This document shows, piece after piece, positions 37,901 through 49,900 of a DNA stretch of 64,000 bases. A model generated the notes under the pieces. The model did no database searches. It saw only the letters and a list, made by a program, of their open reading frames with translations, and was not told where the DNA came from. Both the position numbers and the translations under genes were made by a program. Source of the stretch: Tanypteryx hageni (taxonomy: Eukaryota; Arthropoda; Insecta; Odonata; Petaluridae); contig CM054118.1 in the NCBI GenBank assembly GCA_028673005.1, positions 63,669,401-63,733,400 on the forward strand. Reading direction: 5' to 3'. Positions within the stretch are counted from its first letter, which is position 1. Each line of letters begins with the position of its first letter.

Positions 37901-40900
37901 ATAAGTGTATTATCTCAGCAGTAGTTCACTATAGTTAATAAATTCACTAAGAAAATAGGGATGCAAGAATTATGCCACCAAATTTTGTATTTATCTTTCC
38001 CATATAAAAGAAGGATGACCTTATGGATCCTTTTTACCTTCTTATATACGTAGTACATAGAGAGTATTGTAATTGTGAAAAAATTCGAATTCGAGATTTT
38101 GATGGAAATATATTTTAGGTGCCTCTGAGACCATAAAAGTGGTTTTTGCCATGCCATCTGTCTGTCTGTTTGCGGTTCTAGGGCCCAAATGCATAATAAA
38201 ATCAAATGATATCTCGTATTTATGCAATTTATCATCTGTTGCAGACCCTTTTTTTTAAAAAACATTGATTTACTCAAAAATGGCTCTAAGGAATTTGATT
38301 AAAATCATTCCAATTGTAGAGCTGGATGTCACAGATAATACTGCATAAGCCATATGTCTCAAAAAATAACTATACGAGGTGAAATAAAAAAATTTCCGGA
38401 TGGTCATAATAAAAAAAATTCAATCTTCAAAGTAGTCCCCTTGGGCAATGATACAGCGATTCCAGTGCCTTTTCAACTTCGTGAAGCATTCCTGGAACTC
38501 CTTTTTGGGGATGTCGTCGAGCGTGTCCTGCGACTTGACCTGAATCTCCTCATCATCAAATCGGCATCCTTTGAGAACTTTTTTCAACTTTGGGAAGAGA
38601 AAAAAATTGCATGGAGCAAGGTCAGGAGAGTATGGAGGATGGGGAACAGCTTTCATGTTGTTTTTAGCCAGGAAATGTTGAACAGACAGTGTGGTGTGTG
38701 CTGGTGCGTTGTCGTGGTGAAGAAGCCAGTCCTGCGATGCCCACTTGTCTGGACATTTCCGCCTGATGCTGTCCCTCAGTCGTCTCAGAGCTTCAGTGTA
38801 ATAATGTTGGTTGACTGTCTGGCCTTGTGGAACGAATTCCCTGTGCACAATCCCTTCCATGTCAAAAAACACAATGAGTATGCTCTTCACAATTGCTCTT
38901 GACCTTTCGTGCTTTCTTGGGTCTTGGGGAGTTTGCACTTTTCCACTGTGATGATTGTTGTTTCGTTTCGGGATCATAGCCATAAACCCAACTTTCGCCA
39001 CCTGTAATGATCTTAGAAAGAAAGTTTGGGTCGTTTTCAAGGCTTTCTTGAAGGTCTCAACAAACATTCATACGATGGTTTTTTTGGTCTTGTGTCAACA
39101 GTCGAGGGACGAATTTAGCCAAAATGCGCCTCATGTGCAAAACGTCAGTGAGAATGCTTTGAACAGACCCGTAGGAGATACCAAGGCTATTAGAAATGTC
39201 AAGAATGCTTTGCCGGGGATACTCATGGATGGCTTCGTGCATTTTTTCGATGTTTTCATCATATTTGCTTGTTGAAGGGTGACCAGAATGCTCAGAGTCA
39301 TCAACTGATGTTTGTCCATTTTTGAAACGTGAATACCACTCGTATGTTTGGGTTCTACCCATGGCTTCCTCACCAAATGCTTGATTAAGCATTGCAAGGG
39401 TCTCAGATGCTGATTTCCCAAATTTGTAACAAAATTTCACACAAACATGTTGTTCTTTCAGAGAAGTCATTTTTACGTGCTGAGAAAATCACCGAAACAC
39501 TATGACACTAACGCAAATAAAAACACGTAAAAATAAAACGCAGGTTGTTAACACCTTCAAACTTGGGAGACAACTTCACAATGAAGTATACTACAAATCC
39601 TAAGTTGCGCAGCTACATGGCACAAATGAGTGGCATGCCATGCGGCCAGTTCGGAAACTATTTTTAATTACACCTCATATGGCATCCAGTGACATTACAA
39701 CGTATGCTAAGCTACCTTACCTAAGCCCTATGACGTCATGCCTCCACCGCAATCCACCCAAAAGCTTACTACAGCCTAGACAGTTAAATTAAATTGAATG
39801 ATATCTCATATTTGTGGATAATATCATTCATAATAGACACTCGGAAGAAATTTTCGATATTGCACAAGAATTAATGTTACTTTATTCTTGGATATTTTGA
39901 AACAGTTCCATTTACTCAAAAAGGGATATAAGGATTTTGATTCAAATCCATCCAATCATACAGCCTGATGTCACAAATAATACTAAGGCATATGTCCCAA
40001 AAAATTACTATATATTTTCCAGTGTCATTAAAATATATGGTATTGTTTTATAAGCTTTTTTCTTTTATAAGCATACACAGTCGACCAAGCATATATACAT
40101 ATAGGAGAAAGTTTGTGCAATGTATATTGTGCTGTTTATTCTTTCAGTACTCAAGAACACTTGTTGAGCGTTTGATCTGGATAAGGTTTGTGTCTGATAT
40201 TTTGGTTCACCAAGGCATTTAGGAAGGGCCATGTGTATTATTTCCAGCTGTGATTAAGGCCATATCTGGCAACATTTACAGAAAATATTATGGGGTGATA
40301 AAAGTTAAATATAACATTTTAGATAAACTAAATTCATAAAATAAATAGGGATGATCTAAAACAAATAATTGCTTTGAGACTTTTATAGCTAAATGTGCTC
40401 TGCATGTACTCAACAGTTGTGTTAATTAAGCTGTCAGAGTGTGCCGCGCACATCACACGTATAGATACCCTTTACCCATAATATTTACTTAAACTTAAGC
40501 GCAAGATGATATTTTAATTTAATGGAAAAATAATAAATGGAATGCATATGTAACAACAATACATATGCTCAACTAGTCTCTTTTCTGCTGCAACTCTTTT
40601 TGCTTTGTACATAACGATTTTGATCGATACAGCAATACCTAACTTCCTCTGTTCAACTATCCATTTTTTCACTTCCTCCTTTAGTTTCGGCCATTTAGGA
40701 TCAGGATTACGAAGGTTATGTTTCTCTTTCCCTAAAGTCTTTAGTCTTTCCTCCTGTTTTTTCCATTCATGAACATTTTTTCTGTGGGAGGTGGACTGAA
40801 ATGACGTCCTGCTGCTCGATTTTTTAAAATGTTTTTGGCTATTCAATCATCTGAAGCCTATAACTAATATCTTTTCACTTTTGTAGCTATTTGAGATCTC

Positions 40901-43900
40901 AATACACATAACAGTATTTATCCTATGTACAAAATTTTTATCACATCTACCACAATTATAATGTTCCATGGCATTGATCGTGGTATTCAATGGGCCCATT
41001 AGAAACTAAAACATATGACCAACATCAAAAATGCACCAAAATTGTAATTACTGTGAGCCGACATGTAATAAAGTGTAATAATGAAATTGTATTTTTGGAA
41101 TTTCCGTTGCATAATTTATTACCGTATATGTTAACAAGTTTTTCACTATTAATAATTTATATTTTAGTGTTTTTTTGCAGCGAATGACTGCCAATTATTC
41201 CATTTTGGGGATGAGTGTGTTCGTTAGTGTCATTATTGAGAACATTAATAATCTTACCTTTGGTGGGGTCATTTTTCTAGGAAAAAAAGTGCCTCTTTTA
41301 TGCTGAAAAATTTGGTATATTGGGCAGATTAATCAATGGAGTGTCTACACTACGGCAATGTTTTGTTAAACTTTTCAAGTTGAAGGGCAAAGAGGCATTC
41401 CTTTCTCTCCAAAGTACCAGGGTTTGAGTCCAGGTGCAATTTTTCCTTTGATTATGATAGTGTTTTTCAAACTTTTTTAACTCGAGCCTCACTCAGGCAT
41501 TACTAACAGTGGTAGGACCCCACTTATATACACAAAATTATAAGGTGTATGTTATTAAATTAACAAGTCTTAATTAATCTTAAAAACCAGAAGAAAAATT
41601 TGTGTCAGCATAGCTAAAAAAGAATAACATGATTAGCTTGTTAAAAGGAAGGGTGGACTTGCCTTTCTTCACAAAGTTGCTTCAAATTAGGCCCTAACAT
41701 TGTAAGACAAACACAGGCCTTTCTTGACTTTTACTTGATTCCTGTATTTTGTTTTGATAGCTGTCATACCATACTGTGCTCTACTTGAAATGTCTTCATA
41801 ATCCACAGTTTGAGAAACACTGGTGAATGGGACTTGCATGTTAAAAATTCTTGAATTTTATCTCCAAATAAATTTTTTATTGGTAACTGATGGATCATAT
41901 AACACCTAAGGAGAAGAAAAGATGTTTTTTTATTTGTTCTCAACAAAAGGCTCTGTGTCAATCAATGTAGACAAAATACGCAATTGCATATTTGGCACTT
42001 TCTTGAATTTCTGTCTCCAAAAGTATAATTTGTAATTATATGCTATATCTGACTTTTTTGTGGCAAATGTGCCTTCACTAAATACCATATTAACCTGAAA
42101 GGAAGGCACGATTTTTTCCAAAAATTTCAGAAAAAATTAGGGATCATCTTACTATCGAGTACAAAGTTTTAAACACCGCACAGAACACCAAGATGCTGAT
42201 TTTATGTCCATGAAAATGCATTTATTTATACATGTGCAATACATTACATTTAATTTATTAATAAAATGCATTTATTTGTATTCTTGAAGTTCACAATGTG
42301 CAAACAAGTGGCTTTCCACCTTGTACGTACTGGTGGAAGGCGAGTGTTGACAAATATACATCACAACTTGTAATCAGCTGGGTAGGGAATTTAATATATA
42401 CAGCGTTGAAAATAGCTACATTAAGATTGCCAGTGTTTTATCCATGTCTTGTTACTTTGTTACTTTTCAATTGGTGTGCCAGTGGCAGACGACAAGTACG
42501 CCTGCAGTTTGAAGAGTATAACCTCTATGAGAGCACGTGATTGGTACAAACTTGGCTAAGTTTTAACATGAAGTGAGGACTAGTTATTATTTTAGCAGTT
42601 TTAAATAAGTTACCCCAAATCTTAGGACTGAAACGACATTGTGTAGAGAAGAAAGGCACCTCTGTAAAAGGAAATGTATCACAAGGTTTAAGTTTTGATA
42701 TCAATTTTAAGCTATTGGTGGTGCATTGTGCTGAAGAAACTAACAGTTGTGAGGCCAGGAAGAAATATAATGTGACAAAGGCAAATGTGCAAAGGTGGAA
42801 GCTAGCAAAACAGAAACTTGAGGGTGTTAACACAAAAATTATTTAGTGGACCCAAATGAGGTCAATTTCATGAATGAGGAAAAGAAACCGTAAAATTTGT
42901 GTGTACTCAAAGAATGGATGGAAAACCAGTGTTGGGGAAAATCATTATACTGAAAGCTGAAATTATCACGATCACTAAACATACCACAGCAAGAATTCAA
43001 GGCTAGTAATGGTTGGTACGTACAGATGATGCTTCTGGGTCTCAGGTCTGAATGATGTCACCATATCATCACTCTTATTCACACAAATCTCCTAAAACAA
43101 GCTTCAAAATCACCTTTTTCTACAAGCTGATGCTGACTGCAGAAAATTAACTGCTACTACTGATATAATATAGACCTTTTTACTTTCTCCATACGTAGTA
43201 TAGGGGAAAGTATCGTTTTCATGAAAAAAATTGATTTCAAGATTTCAACAGAAATACACATTTTGAGGTCTCCTGAACACATTTTGACCATTTTCTCAAT
43301 GATGTTTGTGTGTATGTGATAGCTTTTTTGTGGGTGCTCGAACTCAAAAACTATTAATCAGGTCAATGTGAAATTTTATATTTAACATTTTTATGAGTCA
43401 CAAGAACTGATTAGTTTTTGGTAAAAATCGGTCAACCAGAAGTGTTTACTCTTGTCACTTATCCGTTATTTTGAAATATTTGCTTTAATATTTGATATAT
43501 TTAAAAACATACTGGAATAAAAGTTGTAGGAAATTTAATTTTCTACAACCTTTGTTCAAAACATTTTTCCATATAATGCATTGTTTAAGAGATACCTTAA
43601 AAACTAAATTATTTAGCTGCCACCGCCATGCCACCTACTGACGACTATTGTTAACAATTGATGCTTAGTTACGTCTTAGTAATGCGCCTTTTTATTTTCT
43701 TAATTTTTCGAGCTTTGTGGTTATTTCCAATATCAGAAGGCTATGGTTTGAGTTTATTTCTGTTCTTTGTCAAGTCTAAAATTTTCTCGCAGTTTCTTAA
43801 AATATTTATTATCATATAACCTATTTGGAATTTTTAGAAATATTACAGATACGGAGAGAGTCATGTGGTGGCCACATCAAATTTTTTTGTATTAGTTCCA

Positions 43901-46900
43901 TGTTCATCTGTATTTTGAATATTTGTCTTCACAAAGGGATTGTTTGTTATTTAACCCTTAATCGGATGGCATTTAAATTCCCGCTGCTCCATCTCACAGC
44001 GAATTTAGTTGGGATATTTAAATATTACGTTTACATTGTTATAAATTATCATATCTCAGGATATCACATCGTTCCACAGAGTCAGGGCAATATCATGGGC
44101 GTATGAATTCATGTAAGCAGACTCGGTGCCAAGTGTACATTTAAATGTATGCACAGCCAATAATGGTTAAGGAATTGTTAATCCATCCATCATTATCATT
44201 AATTTGAAAATAAGAATTATAACTTTATTTATGGTAACATTTTTGTGCGATATAGACAACCACTTGAAATCGTATGACAGGTCTGACTTGTGATTGTCTT
44301 AAAAGGTAGAAGGGTACAAACACAAGTCTGACTTGTTTGTGGTTTTGAAGTTTTCAAGAGTCAACATTTGTAGCTGTTTGTCATAGATATATTTACATTA
44401 TGTGGGCATTAAATATGAACTATTCTTTATTTTACATTTTTATCCAAATATTTTTGAACATTAATCTTAACCCTTTGAGTGCCACGCCGATTTTGGTGGG
44501 TATGTCCAAAAGTGCCATGGCTATTTCAGCAATTTTGCATCAATCTTTAAGAAAAATCACATAAATGCTATTTATTCATATTCTTGCCTGATTCTTTCAG
44601 TAATTGCACTGATGATTACAAATATTAATTATATTAAGGGAATGTTAATCCTGTGATTTTTTTTGTTTTAAAAAATTTTGTTTTTAATTTTTTTTATAAA
44701 AAATGAAGTCAATTTTATATTGAATCAAGTATGGTATTTCATTATTTTCGCTAGTATATTTAACTTATTTTCATAAAGGCAAGACTTCCAGGTAAAAAGT
44801 TGCAAAAACTCTCAAAAAATATTAAAAATGAAATTACGGAAAAATATTATTTTGCATAACTGCAATTTTACCACTTTTTTATCAGTCTATGAAAAATCAC
44901 ATACACGCTATTTATTCATATTTTTACGCGTTTCTTTCAGTAATTGCAGAAATGATATATAAAACATTACGTTCTATAAAACTATATACTCATAACATTT
45001 ATTTATAAAATTCAAAAATATTTTGGTAAGATTTTACATTTGAAAAAAAAATTTTAAAAATCACAAATATCTTCTAAAATCTTGAAATTTTCCTTCTCTA
45101 AATAACATTCGTCGTCACTTAATAATGAGTTTATATAACCAAGCAATTCATCATCCTCAGTTTTAACTGTGAAATTATCATTGCCTATAGAAGCCACCTT
45201 GAAAGAATTAAGATAATATTTCAAGAAATTGAAAAAATCATAACTCAACAAATAATCAACTAAAACCAAAAAGAACAGAAGACAAGTGAACTACGTAGTC
45301 TCCTCTTTCGATTGATACCATCATCTTTTGCCATCTGTCATTTGGATGTGGAACTATTAAGAGTTTACGCTTACTCAGCATGGTAGACGATTTATCGTTG
45401 TTGGCACTTCACGCTTACGAAGCAAACGATGATATCATCACGTGGCTCTGAAAGGGTTAAAGCCACATTTTTCTTGTATCTGGAAAAATGTGTCAAGCCT
45501 TGGCAAAAACATTTGTAATATGGGGATTACCCAATTTATGAATTTTTGCCATACTATAAACGGCAGATTAGAGAAGACTTTTCAATCGATGAAATGGTTT
45601 TTCGAGATAATGAAATGTTGGAAAGGGTAAATTTTCGGTACATTTCAGTTACTTAATAAACTAGTTTGCAAAAGATTAAAAGTCAGCATAAAAAATTTTG
45701 TCCGGTATTTTAGCAAAGACATGAATGTTGAATCCTGTGTACATTATATTTTCAATTGTAACCAGTTTCCTGAGAAAGCAATTTTTCATCATTTCAGAGC
45801 TAGCCGTAAATCACCACCCATCAATCTTTTTTTATATTTTACAATTATATCCAATTACTGCTCATTAATTTACAGAAGTCATTTTCATTTAACAAACCAT
45901 TTTTCAAGAATATATCCCTTCCGTTAACCTTTAAACGCCGAATGTGGCTGTATGGGCACACAAAATGTATTAGCTCACACACGTATGTTTTTCATAATAT
46001 TTTTTCAACACTTTTTTTTCCCTAAAAACCAGAAGGATGCAATTCTTCATTGTTTTTACAATAAAATGATTTTATTTGATCATTTTAGTACCAATAATTC
46101 AGGAGATGTAATTTTTACTTTCTCCATATGTAGTATAGGATTTCAACAGATATACACGTTTTGAGGTCCCCTGAACACTTTTTGACCATTTTCTCGGTCT
46201 GTGTATGTGACAGCTTTTTTGTGGGTGTTCTAACTCAAAAACTATTAATCAGATCAATGCAAAATTTTATAACATTTTTATGAAAGTCACAAGAGCTGAT
46301 CAGTTTTTGGTAAAAATTGGTCAACTGGAAGTGGGTGTTTACTCTTTTCACATCTGTTATTTTGAGATATTTGCTTTAATATATTTAAAAACATACTGGA
46401 GTAAAAGTTGTAGGAAATGTAATTTTCTACAACCTTTGTTCGAAACATTTTTCCATATAATGCATTGTTTAAGAGATATCTTAAAAACTAAATTATTTAG
46501 CTGTCACCACCACGCCTACCGACAACTATTGATGCTTAGTTACATCTTAGTAATGCTCCTTTTTATTTTCTTAATTTTCCGAGCTTTGTGGCTATATCCA
46601 ATATCAGAAGGCTTATGGTTTGAGTTTATTTCTGTTCATTGTAAAGTCTAAAATTTTCTCGCAGTTTCTTAAAATATTTTTTATTATGTAACCTATTTGG
46701 AATTTTTAGAAACATTACAGGCATGGAGAAAGTCATGTGGTGGCCACATCAGATTTTTCCATAAAATGAACAAAAAATCTCCAAAATAATTCTGGTCTTT
46801 AACCCATTAGGGACGGAATTAAATGCCAGAAAATAGCCAATTTTGTTACCTTTTTGGGAAAAGTACGATAGAAAAAGAATGTTAACTCGAATCTTCTTGA

Positions 46901-49900
46901 AACTTTCACTGGTCCATACTAAGAGTCTATATTAACTATTCAAGTACTTACCGAGGCTTTTTTGTCCTTAATTATTGGAGATTCAGATGGAATTCTCTGA
47001 AGCAAGTGTCAATGCACAACCCTTTTTCACAAACAGAACATACAAAAATTGTCCTCTTCCTAATTCCTTTTTCCCGGCATACCACACATTCTTTATGCAC
47101 AAGTTTATTCTTCTCATTTCTTTTCACTTGATCTGGATAGTGCCACTCTCCAAAATTATGTGAAGGAGGAATTGTAGCTCTACGTCCATGTGCCTTTCTG
47201 CTACTGTAGCCTCCAATGAGGTCTCCGATTATATTCAAATAGAACTTTTTAAGGGGAAAAGTTGGCTTATTGGTAGCTTGTTTGTAGTAGATATAAGAAT
47301 TTACTACCGTTCTATTTATTAAATCAAACATCAGTCTATGCCACCACTTTTTTTAAGGAATGTGCAAACTGTAGTAGCTACATAATTGATTGTTTCGATC
47401 TAATCCTCCCATGAATTGATTGTATAACCTCACAATCTCAGGACAGCACACTTCCACCTTTGACCCATCCTTCTCCTTCCTTTTCACAGACTGCATTGGG
47501 TATGTGGGTGAATCGTAACCTGATGACAAAAAGAATCTAGACCTTTTGTCTCGCCAGCCTAAGGAAACGAGTGGGGCGAAGGAGACCCACTCACAGTCCC
47601 CTTGGTTACTTTGCTTCCAGTCCTTTGTGTTTGCTACCAATTCTTTGGGATAATTGACATGGTTGGTGTTTGCAGTTCCTATGGCTCTCAAACTTTTTTT
47701 GGAGAGTTCCATAAATAGATCAGGCGACGTAAAAATTCTATCGCAAATAAGGGTGCAGCCTGACCCAAAGAGAGGCTCTGCAAGTTGCATCACGACATTT
47801 CCACCCAAAACCAAATTATTCTTTTTAATTGTCCCTTTCCCTGTATATAATTCTAAATAAAAAACAAATCCCGATGTTCCATCTGCTCTTCCCTACCACT
47901 TGAATCCCCTTTTGATGGGTTTCATTGGCATATACTGTTTCATTAAAGAGCGACCAATAAATTTCACCATCGCTTCATCTATTGCCTGATACTCAGAAAA
48001 GTTATAATATTTTTATAATTGCTATTTAAACTATCCAGAATAGGTCTAATTTTGTAGAGTTTATCAAAATCTAAGCTATCTTGTAGAGGCTGCCATGAAT
48101 TATCATTTACGTGAAAATTCCGCAAAATTGACAAAAATCGATCCCTTGCCATGATTTCTGATACACCTGGTACATTCAATGCCCTATCTGTGGACCAATA
48201 GTCTTTCAGACTTGGAAGATCATGAAATCCCATTGTAAAAATAACACCTACCAAAGCTTTCAACTCATCTAATGTAAGATCTTCCCAAATATTTCCACCT
48301 CCGCCCGCAGTTGACATTTTTTGCGAGGCATACAAATTAGTCTGCTTGACGCAATGGTCCAACATATTGCCCGTAAAAATAACATAAAATAATCTAAAGG
48401 TGAAGAATTTTCTGGTAAGTAAGCATTAGGACCAGGTGTAAACTGAGAGAGACTAGTGCCTAAATTTATCAAACCTCTTCTGGACCAAGTCAATCTGCTT
48501 CTATTAGCCTGTTGAACTGTCTCTTCAATTTCACCATCGGATTCATCGTCTAAAGTTATAGGTGAAATATTTTTACAGGATTCAGGAATTTCTTCCTCTT
48601 GAATATCACTATCGATAGAGGATATATCACTTTTTACTCCATCATCTGGTATAGAAAACAATAAATCCAGTTTGTGATCATCACATCGTTTTCTTGGTCA
48701 CCATTGTCAAATTAAAAAAGGGCTAAGTTTAAAAACATGTATAATGGTAACCGCTTAAGAAAAACACGTGCAACTTCACAGGATGAAACATAAAACTGTC
48801 CGTGAGCTGCTAGCAAAAAGAAGGAACTACAGGTAATAAACACGCCCCACACAAGAGGGCAGAAGAGGACGGTACCCTAACACCACCGTGGTGGTGCTCC
48901 GTCCCTAATCGGTTAAAGGTTAAACGAGGAATCCGTGTTCTAAAAAGGAATACAGGTATCCCTCTATTTACACGTTTCTACATGCATGATTTTATTTTTA
49001 CCACCATTTTTCGATGTACGCATCATGTATTTGCATTAACGCTATTCATTGTGCATAGTATGTACCATTAATATATTTTATTTATTAAATATTTCGTAGA
49101 TTCTTACCCATACAACTCATTGCATCATACGACAGAGCAGGGTTTCTTGGGAGTCCCTGTGGTGGTAGAATGTCTCTTTTCTTATTTCCCTCTTTAAGCA
49201 AACCGCACTTGAACTCTTTTTTTGTCCTGAAGAGGGGTTTTCTTCTAGTGTGACGCACTGTTAGTGATCAACAACTGTAAGGGGGAAATGCCTGGCAAAA
49301 ATATTCATTGAGTTGGGTGAGGAGAACATATTTGTATAGGAAGGTAAACTGATCGAAGGAGCTTTCAGACATCTGTGATTAGTGGCAGAAACTCAATGCA
49401 CAAAAAATTAACCAATTGTAAAAGTGGATGCTGCACAGGATGCCATTGTACATGCTTGAGGGGCCTATTAATTTGAAATTATTGGCAACTTACATTTAGT
49501 ATTTTATGGCATTGCCCAGAAAATTTCATTAGTTAAAAAAAGATATGGAAGTTAATCCTGCATATCTGGACATTTCAGCCTTGTGAAATATAGTATGTAC
49601 TGCACCATTTAAAGAACTTGAGGGGTTAAAAGTATTAATGTATAAGCATCTTTTTTTCTTGAAGGAAAAAAACAAAATACGTACAAATTCCAAAAATGAA
49701 CTACCTAGGTCACCTTCAAGTCCAATTTGTAATTACCAATGAGGGTGGCTATTCCATGGTCAAAATGTGCTTATGATTTTTCTCAACTGCCTTAAGGCTG
49801 TAAAAGTTATCATTCATATCAGTTATTTTCAAGAATAATGAAAGCAATAAACTTAAAACTATATATGCAAGTGTAAATATAGAGCCTCAACATTTCCAAG

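Noticed and set aside
38354..38902. 182-codon plus-strand frame, and 39,0xx plus-strand frame
   Set aside because: These are antisense shadows of the mariner transposase.
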